Assembly (NCBI GenBank): GCA_045580775.1 | Contig: JAZNOK010000041.1 | Coordinates: 1 to 23,514, forward strand | From: JAZMZS01 sp045580775 | Lineage (GTDB): Bacteria > Bacillota > Clostridia > Oscillospirales > CAG-272 | DNA: 23,514 nucleotides | Reading direction: 5' to 3' | Shown: positions 15,689 to 23,514 of the stretch, piece by piece | How the letters are laid out: each line of letters opens with the position of its first letter | Position numbering within the stretch: position 1 is the first letter of the stretch | Made by a program: the position numbers and the translations under genes | Notes under the pieces: generated by a model | What the model was told of the DNA's origin: nothing | Database searches by the model: none | Seen by the model: the letters and a program-made list of their open reading frames with translations, nothing else

Positions 15689-16663
15689 ATGTACAGAATA
15701 GGAGTTGACTTCGGCGGTACAAAGATATCCGCCGCCGTAACAGATGACGAATACAAAATACTAACTAAGGTCACCTGCCCTACAAACGCAGCAAGGCACG
15801 CTGATCTTATCACTTCAGACATTGCCGCACTCTGCAAGAAAGCCGCCGCTGAAGCAAACGTCCCTTTTGATGAGATATACAGCATCGGCATCGGCACTCC
15901 GGGTGCCATCGACGCACGTTCCGGCACTGTAGAGTACTCCTGCAATCTCCCCACATACGTCTCTTATCCTTTAGCCGATAAATTAAAAGAGCTTACAGGA
16001 ATCGCCAATATTTTTGTCGATAATGACGCCAACGCCGCAGCTCTCGGAGAGGCTGTAGCAGGAGCAGCAAAAGGTTCTTCCTCATCCGTTATGATAACTC
16101 TGGGTACCGGTGTCGGAGGAGGCATTGTAATTGACGGAAAGATACTGCAAAGCTTCAACGGAGCAGGCGGCGAGCTCGGACATATGGTAATAGTTCACGG
16201 AGGCGTGCCTTGCCCTTGCGGCAGACAGGGGTGCTTTGAAACCTACTGTTCCGCTACTGCTCTTGTCAGAATGACAAAAGAGAGGCTGGTTCAGCTCAAA
16301 GACAGCCATACTCCTTCGCTTATGCTGGACATGTGCGAAAACGACCCCGAACGTGCTAATACCAGAACAGCATTTGATGCTTCAAAGCAGCAAGACGAAC
16401 AAGCATGCAAGTTGATCGAAGAGTATACAAGCTACCTCGCATGCGGAATTACAAACCTGATCAATGCTTTTCAGCCTGAGGTTTTCACAATAGGCGGAGG
16501 ACTTTCGGGTGAGGGTGAATATCTGCTCAAGCCTCTTCTTCCTTTGATAGAACGCGAACAATATACCAGATCATACCAAAAAGATAAGCAAACAAAAATA
16601 AAAATAGCCACCCTAGGCAATGACGCCGGCATCATAGGTGCCGCAGCCCTCGGTGGTAATTAA
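15689..16663 (+). CDS. ROK-family sugar kinase, probable glucokinase
   Basis: A 324-residue cytoplasmic kinase expected to phosphorylate glucose (or a related hexose) with ATP at C6. The start at 15689 is chosen over 15635 because AGGAG lies six bases before it and the family's phosphate-binding motif begins at residue 5 (GVDFGGTK). Other motifs are GIGTPGAID, the catalytic VDNDANAAALGEA (Asp113), TLGTGVGGGIV, and the zinc site made of His165 and CPCGRQGCFE (Cys175, Cys177, Cys182). The C-terminal FTIGGGLSGEGE and NDAGIIGAA are also typical. There is no N-terminal helix-turn-helix, so it is a kinase and not a NagC/XylR-type repressor. It is transcribed divergently from the transport operon and could phosphorylate the hexose released after import. 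Glucose specificity is inferred; a fructo-, manno- or allo-kinase is possible. Confidence 0.9.
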   Translation: MYRIGVDFGGTKISAAVTDDEYKILTKVTCPTNAARHADLITSDIAALCKKAAAEANVPFDEIYSIGIGTPGAIDARSGTVEYSCNLPTYVSYPLADKLKELTGIANIFVDNDANAAALGEAVAGAAKGSSSSVMITLGTGVGGGIVIDGKILQSFNGAGGELGHMVIVHGGVPCPCGRQGCFETYCSATALVRMTKERLVQLKDSHTPSLMLDMCENDPERANTRTAFDASKQQDEQACKLIEEYTSYLACGITNLINAFQPEVFTIGGGLSGEGEYLLKPLLPLIEREQYTRSYQKDKQTKIKIATLGNDAGIIGAAALGGN

Positions 16664-16674
16664 AAATTGATATT

Positions 16675-16714
16675 ACGCGAGAGAAAACAAAAACTGTTTT
16701 CTCTCGCGTTTTTT
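16675..16714 (+). terminator. Intrinsic terminator of the ROK kinase gene
   Basis: Arms 16675-16689 and 16695-16709 form a perfect 15-base-pair stem with a five-base loop, followed by a T-run to 16714. It begins 11 bases after the stop codon. Confidence 0.92.
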
Positions 16715-16821
16715 ATCTCCCCGGGAAAATGTGCAAGTACGCTCCGCTGCTTTGTCGGTTGATTAATAAAAACAAACAGATGGGGAGCGACTGAACCGAT
16801 CCGTTAAAAACGGACAATGAC

Positions 16822-16877
16822 AAAAAAAGACCTCCTATGGTAGTTTACTTAAATTCTACCATAGGAGGTCTTTTTTG
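16822..16877. terminator. Bidirectional intrinsic terminator between ROK and GH43 genes
   Basis: Perfect 21-base arms at 16823-16843 and 16856-16876 with a 12-base spacer. The outer ends are A-run on the left and T-run on the right, so each strand ends in a T-run after a GACCTCC-type stem. It ends the minus-strand GH43 gene (stop at 16947) and would catch read-through from the ROK gene. The stretch from 16715 to 16821 holds no gene. Confidence 0.88.
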
Positions 16878-16946
16878 TGCTGTCTGTACAATTTGGGGCA
16901 CAACAGCCATGCTAACAATACTTTTTTATTTCTTCCGCCGTGGATT

Positions 16947-19019
16947 TCAATTATTACTTATGCACTCCGGAACAGGCTGAGCCGTTACGGTAGGTCCGTA
17001 GATACGCAAAACATCAGGTCCTCCATCCTCAGACGGAACAAAGTACACTCTGTCAATACAGATACTGCGTGTTTTTCCCTCATTTCCGATCTCTGTGTGT
17101 CTGTGGTACATCACAAACAGCTCTCCGCCCGGGGACCTGACAAACACACAGTCCCCTACCCCGTCAGCATATATATTGGAGTTGAGAACATCGTTATACT
17201 CATATTTTTCCCAAGGTCCAAAGATGCTCTTGCTTGTTGCATAAGCCTCTCCGTAATGCCCCTTGTAATGACCTGATGCATACATCATGTAGTAATAGTC
17301 TCCATGCTTTACTATTACCCCGCCTTCGGTTATCCTGCCGTATTCATCAATCTCATAATGCTCAGTGGGACTGATGCAATGAACAGCCTCTGTGAGCGGA
17401 GTGATAATTCCATCGGTTGCTTTTATCTCTTGGATATATATGTGATTTCCTCCTCCGAACCGAACCGAGCTTATGTATATTCTTCCATCTTCATCAACAA
17501 AAGGTGCCCCGCCTATTTCATTTGTATCGTTTATATACGGTCGGTCACCCTTCATAGCAAACGGACCTGTGGGGGATGAGGAACTCGCGTAATAAAGTTT
17601 GAAGTCTGTGCTCGAACTGCTCCCTCCTGTTCGCGATGCTATGATAAGATAAAACAGCCCATCCGAGAAAAAGACATTCGGACTCATAAAGCTCGTGATA
17701 TCAGACCCTGTCGGAAGTGTAAATGCATATCCCGCCTCCTCCCAATTCACAAGGTCGACCGAAGTGCGTACTCTTACCTTTTTGTTGTGCGAAGTGTAGA
17801 GATAGTACTTTCCCTGGTGATATATTACCTCGGGGTCAGCTCCGTCAGCTACCGGGTTTGTATATCCTTTCAAAGTATCAAAAGCATCGCTTGTGTCATA
17901 CAGCTTCACCCCGAGTCTGCTGCTCGAGCCTATGTTGTATTTTCCACCGGAGTGAGGTATCTCAAACACAGGAGCAATCGTATCTTCGAAGTAAACAGTC
18001 AAAGCGTCACTTGCGTTTTTGACACGAACAGCATACTCTGCCCCATCATCTATCTTTTGTGCATGCTCCGCAATATAGGACAGCTCGCCGCCGTTGTATC
18101 TATATAGCATCACCCTCTCGACCGAAGCATCATAAGAGACAGCATAACCCGTCCCATCAGATGTAAAAGTGATCAGGTTCTCATCCTTCTCTGCCTTAAC
18201 TGCCATATCTGCAGTCTCTCCGGTCGAAATACAGATATCGCTGATACTCACGTCCTTTGTAGCGTATACTTTTATATTATCAAAACCCGCCGCACCTGAA
18301 TCGTTATACATTCTGAGTCCGATAGCACCGGATAAATACGGCTGAGTATCGTATTTTTTGCTGTCTCCCTTTTTGTATTCATAGCGGTACACCTCATTTC
18401 CCGATGCTATATCGGTCATGGTGTATATAATGAAGTCACCGCTGACCCTGACTCTAAGATGCAGATCCGCACCCGGATCGGTAACATTTTGTGTGCTTAC
18501 AGCAAAATTCCCGCTCCATTTGCCGTTCGGAGAAGAGCATCCCATAGCTCCAAGTCCTCCGTCCTTTCCTACATACGCCATATATCCGCAAAATGCATCT
18601 GAGGAGTTGGTAGCCGCCGCATCAGAGTCACACAAAAACAGCAGTCCCCCGCCGCCTCTGTGATCTATGAAGTCCGCCTCGTATACAAAGTCAGAAAGCT
18701 TCTCCGTCTCAAACAAAAGCGTACTGTAGCCGCCGTTTTTGCTTTTTGTACAACGCAACATTCCATCCCTGACCTCAAACCCTCCGTAAAGAACACGCAC
18801 TCCGTCCATGCCGGACGAAAAATCGTTTTCATATATCAGCCTAGCGGTATTATCATCTCCTATAGGCACTGAAACTTCATCCGTAACAACAGTCGCAGCA
18901 GATGTATCATTACCATCCGCGGCAAGTGTCCCTTCACTGTCAGGAGAGGTTTTTCCGCCGCACGCCGTACAACACATGATCAAAGAAAATATTAATATCG
19001 CAGATAGTGTTTTTCTCAT
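16947..19019 (-). CDS. GH43-like secreted lipoprotein with N-terminal lectin-like domain
   Basis: A 690-residue surface protein. The start at 19019 is chosen over 19052 because AAGGAG lies seven bases upstream and a lipoprotein signal follows (MRKTLSAILIFSLIMCCTAC, cleavage before the last Cys). Residues about 60-265 look like a concanavalin-type sandwich (YENDFSSGMDGV ... GAIGLRMYNDSGAAGFDNI). About 385-690 form a GH43 five-bladed propeller: base Asp395 in GADPEVIYHQGKYYLY and acid Glu565 in TEGGVIVKHGDYYYMMYASG. GH43 enzymes cleave xylan, arabinan or related side chains. The site expected for the third catalytic Asp reads EIGGAPFVDEDG, with Gly503 where relatives have Asp, while the spacing (108 and 62 residues) fits. 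It may therefore be weakly active or a binding protein. It has its own promoter and terminator. Confidence 0.85.
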   Translation of the reverse strand: MRKTLSAILIFSLIMCCTACGGKTSPDSEGTLAADGNDTSAATVVTDEVSVPIGDDNTARLIYENDFSSGMDGVRVLYGGFEVRDGMLRCTKSKNGGYSTLLFETEKLSDFVYEADFIDHRGGGGLLFLCDSDAAATNSSDAFCGYMAYVGKDGGLGAMGCSSPNGKWSGNFAVSTQNVTDPGADLHLRVRVSGDFIIYTMTDIASGNEVYRYEYKKGDSKKYDTQPYLSGAIGLRMYNDSGAAGFDNIKVYATKDVSISDICISTGETADMAVKAEKDENLITFTSDGTGYAVSYDASVERVMLYRYNGGELSYIAEHAQKIDDGAEYAVRVKNASDALTVYFEDTIAPVFEIPHSGGKYNIGSSSRLGVKLYDTSDAFDTLKGYTNPVADGADPEVIYHQGKYYLYTSHNKKVRVRTSVDLVNWEEAGYAFTLPTGSDITSFMSPNVFFSDGLFYLIIASRTGGSSSSTDFKLYYASSSSPTGPFAMKGDRPYINDTNEIGGAPFVDEDGRIYISSVRFGGGNHIYIQEIKATDGIITPLTEAVHCISPTEHYEIDEYGRITEGGVIVKHGDYYYMMYASGHYKGHYGEAYATSKSIFGPWEKYEYNDVLNSNIYADGVGDCVFVRSPGGELFVMYHRHTEIGNEGKTRSICIDRVYFVPSEDGGPDVLRIYGPTVTAQPVPECISNN

Positions 19020-19052
19020 TTCAAAGCTCCTTAAACAGAACATCTCATACAT

Positions 19053-19081
19053 ATAATACCAAAACGCATATTAAAAATCAA
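19053..19081 (-). promoter_or_regulatory. Promoter of the GH43-like gene
   Basis: Minus strand: -35 TTGATT (19081-19076), 17-base spacer, -10 TATTAT (19058-19053). The predicted start of the transcript, near 19046, leaves a leader of about 27 bases that carries the ribosome binding site. Confidence 0.7.
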
Positions 19082-19238
19082 CATTTATAAAAAACGCCGG
19101 AAGCAACGTCTTCCTGTAACCGCTATGCCGCACACAAGAAAAAAACAGCACCCGGCAGCCCTCCTCCCACCTATACTTGACAGATCATTATCCAAAGAGA
19201 TACGTAAAAGGCAAAAGGCATCTTCCCGCACAGCAAAA

Positions 19239-19262
19239 ATGCCGCCCACGGTCGGGCGGCAT
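19239..19262 (-). terminator. Intrinsic terminator of the mechanosensitive channel gene
   Basis: ATGCCGCCC (19239-19247) pairs perfectly with GGGCGGCAT (19254-19262) around a six-base loop. On the minus strand it ends in CATTTTTGC. It lies 12 bases beyond the stop codon. Between it and the GH43 promoter (19082-19238) no gene is seen. Confidence 0.85.
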
Positions 19263-19274
19263 ACAGAGCATAAT

Positions 19275-20096
19275 TTACTTTGTTTTGCTGTTTGTGTGAA
19301 TGGTGAGTTGTTGAGACGGAATAACAATTCCGTTTTCACCGAACGCCTCGTTTACCTTTTCGTTTACATCAAAGTACGTGTCCCAATAATCTTCCGAGCT
19401 TACCCAAAATCTGAGCACGATACCAATAGCCGAATCGGTAAAAGTATTTATATTGCAGACGATCGGCTGATCCTTTATTCTCGCGTTCTGCTCCTGGGCA
19501 ATTGCTACGAGCACCTGTTTTACCTTGTTTATATCTGTACCGTGCTCAACATTGAAGGAAAAGTCAAGTCTTCTTGTAGGGAGTGCCGAATAATTGATAA
19601 TAGAGGAGTTTGAGAGAGTTCCGTTCGGTATGGATATGATCTTGTTGTCGGGGGTCCTTAGTCTGGTATGAAATATCGCTATTGACTCAACAGTTCCGCT
19701 GTCGGTGTGAGTATCTATGTAGTCTCCCACCTTGAAAGGTCTGAAGACAAGAATGATAAATCCGCCCGCGAGATTAGACAGTGCCCCCTGAAAAGCAAGT
19801 CCGAAAGTTAGTCCCACAGATGCAAGAGCTGTCACTGCCGCTGACAGATCTATGCCAATTACAGACACCACTGCTATCACGACCAGAGCCTTTAACAGCA
19901 CCTCGATCAAGCTCGCTACAAAGCTCTCGATCCCTGCATCGAGCTTCTTGAATGCTTTTGATTTTTTCAGAACCTTGACTATCCATTTTGCAAGTTTCCA
20001 TCCGATAAAGAATACAAGGCCGCCTTTCACAAGGGCTATGATGATGTTTGCTGTGTTGGCAAGCAGATAGTTTATTACACTTCTGATAATCTCCAT
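19275..20096 (-). CDS. mscS: Small-conductance mechanosensitive channel, MscS family
   Basis: A 273-residue membrane channel that opens under membrane tension and releases solutes on osmotic downshock; E. coli MscS has 286 residues. The first membrane segment is at about residues 15-35, the second at about 65-88 (LLKALVVIAVVSVIGIDL). The pore helix carries the expected Gly/Ala pattern (AAVTALASVGLTFGLAFQGA) and ends in NLAGGFIILVFRPFKVGDYI, the family signature. A beta domain (SGTVESIAIFHTRLRTPDNK, IPNGTLSNSSIINYS) and an alpha/beta C-terminal domain follow. AGGAGAT sits just before the ATG at 20096. It is monocistronic, with a promoter close to consensus and a tight terminator. It has no evident link to the sugar genes. 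Confidence 0.93.
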   Translation of the reverse strand: MEIIRSVINYLLANTANIIIALVKGGLVFFIGWKLAKWIVKVLKKSKAFKKLDAGIESFVASLIEVLLKALVVIAVVSVIGIDLSAAVTALASVGLTFGLAFQGALSNLAGGFIILVFRPFKVGDYIDTHTDSGTVESIAIFHTRLRTPDNKIISIPNGTLSNSSIINYSALPTRRLDFSFNVEHGTDINKVKQVLVAIAQEQNARIKDQPIVCNINTFTDSAIGIVLRFWVSSEDYWDTYFDVNEKVNEAFGENGIVIPSQQLTIHTNSKTK

Positions 20097-20178
20097 CTTG
20101 ATCTCCTATAAAAAGCAAAAAACGTTATTGTAACAACAGTCTGTTCTCAGTTTCCGTATAACGTATCATTACCGTTTC

Positions 20179-20208
20179 ATTATACACAGCCAAAATAACC
20201 TCTGTCAA
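20179..20208 (-). promoter_or_regulatory. Near-consensus promoter of the mscS gene
   Basis: Minus strand: perfect -35 TTGACA (20208-20203) and perfect -10 TATAAT (20184-20179), spacer 18 bases. The leader is about 75 bases. From 20209 to 20380 no gene is seen. Confidence 0.8.
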
Positions 20209-20380
20209 GTCACAGTACAGTTTTTTTACATTCTTACGGCTGAATAAATCAGCTTACGGTTACAAACTGATCCGTGTTTTTCAAAACCTCCCTTCCGTTT
20301 CGTATTCACAAAGCACCGGAGAAAAAGCAGAGCGTAATTACAGATTTTTCTATGATATAAAAACTTTTCTCATAAAACAG

Positions 20381-20409
20381 TTGAAATCAAAAGCTGTTTG
20401 TTGTAAAAT
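20381..20409 (+). promoter_or_regulatory. Promoter of the ACT/UPF0210 operon
   Basis: -35 TTGAAA (20381-20386), 17-base spacer, -10 TAAAAT (20404-20409). The leader to the ATG at 20450 is about 34 bases and carries AAGGAG. Confidence 0.75.
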
Positions 20410-20449
20410 ACTTATAACTTTAGTTTTATCTAACCAAGGAGATCTACAC

Positions 20450-20719
20450 ATGAAAGCAGTAATCACAGTCATAGGCAAGGATACCGTCGGCATCATCGCA
20501 AAGGTTGCCACCCTCTGTGCTGAGTATTCAGCAAACATCGAGGATATCACACAATCGGTGCTCCATGACTATTTTGCCATGATAATGCTCGCCAACATCG
20601 ACGAGCTCAATTGCGATTTTTCCTCATTCGTTGATGCACTCGACAAGCTCGGACAGTCAAGCAATCTTGAGATCCGTGCTATGCACGAGGATATCTTTGA
20701 CGCTATGCACACGATATAA
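20450..20719 (+). CDS. ACT-domain protein of the UPF0237 family
   Basis: An 89-residue protein that is one ACT domain: MKAVITVIGKDTVGIIAKVA, then CAEYSANIEDITQSVLHDYFAMIM and a second strand-helix unit ending in IRAMHEDIFDAMHTI. ACT domains bind small ligands, usually amino acids, and dimerise; this family is also related to the GcvR-type regulators. The start at 20450 is fixed by AAGGAG eight bases upstream and by the domain starting at residue 1; an upstream TTG frame extension to 20381 runs through the promoter and is rejected. It is the first gene of a two-gene operon, 18 bases before the UPF0210 gene, a pairing known across many Firmicutes and archaea. The ligand and the process controlled are unknown. 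Confidence 0.92.
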   Translation: MKAVITVIGKDTVGIIAKVATLCAEYSANIEDITQSVLHDYFAMIMLANIDELNCDFSSFVDALDKLGQSSNLEIRAMHEDIFDAMHTI

Positions 20720-20737
20720 GACGCACGGAGAGGAAAA

Positions 20738-22096
20738 ATGATAAACAACCAGGACATTCTTGAAACTATAAACATGATACGCCAGGAGAAGCTCGATGTC
20801 AGAACGATAACCATGGGCATCTCCCTCTTTGACTGTACAAGCGATGACGTATCCAGACTCTGTGACAAAATATATGACAAGATCACAAGGAAAGCAGAAC
20901 ACCTCGTTCCTGTAGCAGATGAGATAGAGAAATTCTACGGCGTACCGATAGTCAACAAGCGTATTTCTCTTACCCCTATATCTCTCATCGGCGGAGACTG
21001 TACAATCGACGGATATGTCAAAATTGCAAAGACCCTTCAGAGAGCGGCAGAAGCCACAGGTGTCAACTTTATCGGCGGGTTTGGAGCTCTGGTACAAAAG
21101 GGCATGACCGTAGGTGCAGACAGGCTTATCTCAGCCATCCCCCAAGCCCTGACCGAAACATCAAATCTCTGCTCATCAGTAAATGTAGCCTCTACAAAAA
21201 CAGGCATCAACATGGACGCTATAAAACGCATGGGTGAGGTCATCAAAGAGACTGCATATCTGACAAAAGACTCAGACTCTATCGGATGTGCAAAGCTCGT
21301 TGTTTTTGCAAACGCCCCCGACGATAACCCATTTATGGCAGGAGCGTTTTGCGGTGTGGGAGAGAACGACGTAGCGATAAACGTCGGAGTCTCCGGACCT
21401 GGAGTTGTTTCCAGTGCGATAAACAAGGCAGGCGATGTCAACTTTACTGAGCTTGCCGAGATCATAAAAAGGACCGCGTTCAAGATCACAAGAGTCGGAC
21501 AGCTCGTAGCAATGCAGGCAGCAGAAAAGCTCGGCGTTCCTTACGGCATCGTTGACCTCTCTCTTGCTCCCACTCCTGCTATGGGTGACTCTGTCGCTCA
21601 TATACTTGAAGCTATGGGACTTGAAAGATGCGGAACTCACGGAACAACAGCAGCCCTGGCTCTGCTCAATGACGCAGTAAAGAAGGGCGGCGTTATGGCG
21701 TCCAGCCACGTAGGAGGACTCTCGGGTGCATTCATTCCCGTATCCGAGGATATAGGAATGATCAACGCAGTTGAAGCAGGCACACTTTCCCTTGACAAGT
21801 TAGAGGCAATGACGGCTGTATGCTCGGTCGGCCTTGATATGATCGCAGTCGCAGGTGACACACCCGCCTCTACCCTATCCGCTATCATAGCAGACGAGAT
21901 CGCCATCGGAGTAATTAATAACAAGACTACTGCCGTCAGAGTAATACCCGCACATGGAAAGATTGTCGGCGATTCGGTTGAATTCGGCGGACTTCTCGGA
22001 CGTGCTCCGATCATGCCCCTGCACACAGAATCGAGCGAACGATTCATCTCCCGCGGCGGCAGAGTACCTGCCCCCATACATTCGCTCAAGAACTAA
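20738..22096 (+). CDS. UPF0210 (DUF711, PFL-like fold) protein
   Basis: A 452-residue cytoplasmic protein of normal family length. It carries the conserved stretches RTITMGISLFDC, PIVNKRISLTPISLIGG, GVNFIGGFGALVQKG, NVGVSGPGVV, ADEIAIGVINNKTTAVRVIP and the C-terminal FGGLLGRAPIMP. The fold is predicted to be related to pyruvate formate-lyase and class III ribonucleotide reductase barrels, but I see no C-terminal glycyl-radical motif. No enzymatic role is established for the family. A GGAGAGG site precedes the ATG, and the gene follows the ACT-domain gene after 18 bases, so the ACT protein is probably its regulator or partner. The gene ends at a long bidirectional terminator shared with typA. 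Confidence 0.93.
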   Translation: MINNQDILETINMIRQEKLDVRTITMGISLFDCTSDDVSRLCDKIYDKITRKAEHLVPVADEIEKFYGVPIVNKRISLTPISLIGGDCTIDGYVKIAKTLQRAAEATGVNFIGGFGALVQKGMTVGADRLISAIPQALTETSNLCSSVNVASTKTGINMDAIKRMGEVIKETAYLTKDSDSIGCAKLVVFANAPDDNPFMAGAFCGVGENDVAINVGVSGPGVVSSAINKAGDVNFTELAEIIKRTAFKITRVGQLVAMQAAEKLGVPYGIVDLSLAPTPAMGDSVAHILEAMGLERCGTHGTTAALALLNDAVKKGGVMASSHVGGLSGAFIPVSEDIGMINAVEAGTLSLDKLEAMTAVCSVGLDMIAVAGDTPASTLSAIIADEIAIGVINNKTTAVRVIPAHGKIVGDSVEFGGLLGRAPIMPLHTESSERFISRGGRVPAPIHSLKN

Positions 22097-22112
22097 ATAT
22101 AATACAAGTACA

Positions 22113-22157
22113 AAAAGGAGCTGTGAAAACTCTCGCCGAGTTTTCACAGCTCCTTTT
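22113..22157. terminator. Bidirectional terminator shared by the UPF0210 operon and typA
   Basis: Perfect 20-base arms at 22113-22132 and 22138-22157 with a five-base loop. A-run on the outer left and T-run on the outer right make it functional in both directions. It lies between the convergent stop codons at 22096 and 22176. Confidence 0.92.
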
Positions 22158-22175
22158 ATCCTTCGTTTGGTCCAA

Positions 22176-23514
22176 TTACTGCTGAGCACGCTTGATCTTT
22201 GCTTCTGCCTTGAGGCGAAGCTCGGTATTGAGGATACGCTTGCGGAGTCTTATCGACTTCGGTGTGACCTCGATCAGCTCGTCGTCAACGATAAACTCTA
22301 TTGCCTGCTCAAGTGACATTATCTTTGGCGGAGTAAGTATAAGAGCCTCATCGGCACCCTTGGAACGGATAGCAGTGAGATGCTTTGCCTTACACACATT
22401 GAGTGTAATATCGCCTTGCTTGGGGTTCTCTCCTACTATCATTCCCTCATATACAGGAGTCTGAACTCCAATGAACATCGTTCCTCTGTCCTGTGCGTTG
22501 AACAGTCCGTACGAGGTGGACACACCCTCCTCACTGGCAATAAGAGATCCGGAATACCTGGTCGTAACCTCTCCCTTGTAAGGCTGATAGGAATCAAAGA
22601 GGCTGTTCATTATTCCCTCGCCCTTGGTGTCTGTGAGGAACTCACTTCTGTACCCGAAAAGACATCTTGTAGGTATAAGGTACTCTATTCTCATTCTCGA
22701 ACCCTTGGGATCCATAGCCAGAAGTTCGCCCTTTCTTCTGCTGAGCTTTTCAACTACACTTCCTACCGCATCTTCGGGACAGTCTATAGTGACACGCTCG
22801 ATAGGCTCACACTTAACTCCGTCGATCTCACGGAAGAGCACCTTAGGAGTAGAGCAGCATAACTCATATCCCTCACGACGCATGTTCTCTATCAGAATAG
22901 ACAGATGCATCTCTCCTCTTCCCGCAACTCTGAACGACTCTGCAGTGTCCGCATCATTGACGCGGATAGACACGTCCTTGAGTGTTTCCTTATAAAGGCG
23001 GTCACGAAGGTGTCTGCTGGTAACGAACTTGCCCTCTTTTCCCGCAAAGGGAGAAGTGTTGACAGAGAAGGTCATCTCCATTGTAGGTTCTGATACTTTG
23101 ACAAATTCCAAAGGTTCCACGCAAGATGTCGAGGTGACAGTATCTCCGATATTGATGTTCTCGCAACCGGAGAAGCACACGATATCTCCCACAGTCGCTG
23201 TATCCACCGAAGCTCTGCTCAGACCGTCTATCTGATAGAGGGCTACTATTTTTGCTCTCTTTGGGGGTGCATCCGAATGGAAGTTTGAGATAGTGACCTC
23301 TTGATTTACCTTAATACGTCCACGCTCGACGCGTCCTATACCTATACGTCCCACATACTCGTTGTAATCCACGCTCGATACAAGGAGCTGAAGCTCTCCA
23401 TCCTCGTCTCCCTCAGGGGCAGGGATATAATCCATTATAGTATCAAAGAGCGGAACCAGATCTACACCCGCTTCCTCAGGTGAGTAGGATGCCGTACCTG
23501 CTCTTCCCGAGCAG
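22176..23514 (-). CDS. typA: Translational GTPase TypA/BipA, C-terminal part, N-terminus beyond the window
   Basis: The frame is open from the window edge (first full codon at 23513) to the stop at 22176, giving 445 codons, so the internal Met at 23435 is not the start. TypA has about 605-615 residues, so roughly the first 165 (most of the GTPase domain) are missing. Visible parts are the end of the G domain (LFDTIMDYIPAPEGD), domain II (VDYNEYVGRIGIGRVERGRI), domain III (GRGEMHLSILIENMRREGYE), the EF-G-like domain (IERVTIDCPEDAVGSVVEKL), and the family-specific C-terminal domain (FLTDTKGEGIMN; NAQDRGTMFIGVQTPVYEGM; VTPKSIRLRKR). TypA binds the 70S ribosome and supports growth under stress and at low temperature. 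The gene faces the UPF0210 operon across a shared terminator. Confidence 0.97.
   Translation of the reverse strand, partial: CSGRAGTASYSPEEAGVDLVPLFDTIMDYIPAPEGDEDGELQLLVSSVDYNEYVGRIGIGRVERGRIKVNQEVTISNFHSDAPPKRAKIVALYQIDGLSRASVDTATVGDIVCFSGCENINIGDTVTSTSCVEPLEFVKVSEPTMEMTFSVNTSPFAGKEGKFVTSRHLRDRLYKETLKDVSIRVNDADTAESFRVAGRGEMHLSILIENMRREGYELCCSTPKVLFREIDGVKCEPIERVTIDCPEDAVGSVVEKLSRRKGELLAMDPKGSRMRIEYLIPTRCLFGYRSEFLTDTKGEGIMNSLFDSYQPYKGEVTTRYSGSLIASEEGVSTSYGLFNAQDRGTMFIGVQTPVYEGMIVGENPKQGDITLNVCKAKHLTAIRSKGADEALILTPPKIMSLEQAIEFIVDDELIEVTPKSIRLRKRILNTELRLKAEAKIKRAQQ

Noticed and set aside
23433..23514. Reading TypA as starting at the internal Met at 23435
   Set aside because: The frame stays open to the window edge and the residues before this Met (LFDTI preceding MDYIPAP) continue the TypA alignment; the gene is cut by the window, not shortened.

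Overview
The window looks like chromosomal DNA of a Gram-positive gut or rumen Clostridia member, probably of the Ruminococcus/Oscillospiraceae type. The reasons are strong GGAGG-type ribosome binding sites, lipoprotein and Sec signal peptides, a BspA-like leucine-rich-repeat surface protein, a shared-ATPase style of sugar ABC importer (no ATPase gene nearby), a ROK glucokinase with CxCGxxGCxE zinc site, a secreted GH43 lipoprotein, and the Firmicutes gene pair ACT domain (UPF0237) plus UPF0210. The species assignment is inference. No rRNA, tRNA, CRISPR, insertion sequence or phage gene was seen.

Layout. Positions 1-1145 (minus) carry the N-terminal part of a secreted leucine-rich-repeat protein, transcribed divergently from a small XRE regulator (1353-1586, plus). 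The intergenic gap holds two identical 12-base direct repeats exactly 21 bases apart, lying on the LRR promoter. A very long perfect hairpin terminator follows the regulator. Positions 1876-14765 (minus) form one approximately 12.9-kb operon of seven genes with 2-39 base gaps. In transcription order they are: a very large solute-binding protein with carbohydrate-binding-like modules, a MalF/MalG-like permease pair, an NHL/TPR/Yip1 membrane protein, a 1194-residue secreted protein resembling DUF5696, and a second MalF/MalG-like permease pair. A promoter with a roughly 240-base leader precedes it and an intrinsic terminator ends it.

Divergent from the operon, after a gap of about 0.9 kb, is a ROK sugar kinase (15689-16663, plus). 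Then come a GH43-like lipoprotein (16947-19019, minus), an MscS-type mechanosensitive channel (19275-20096, minus), the ACT/UPF0210 two-gene operon (20450-22096, plus), and the C-terminal two thirds of the translational GTPase TypA/BipA (22176 to the window end, minus).

The central region reads as a carbohydrate foraging locus. Large surface proteins would bind and perhaps cleave a glycan, two permease pairs would import the products using an ATPase encoded elsewhere, and the ROK kinase would phosphorylate a hexose released from them. The combination of two permease pairs, one giant binding protein, an extracellular propeller anchored by a Yip1 domain and a giant uncharacterised secreted protein is the least described part of the window and the best candidate for a new system.
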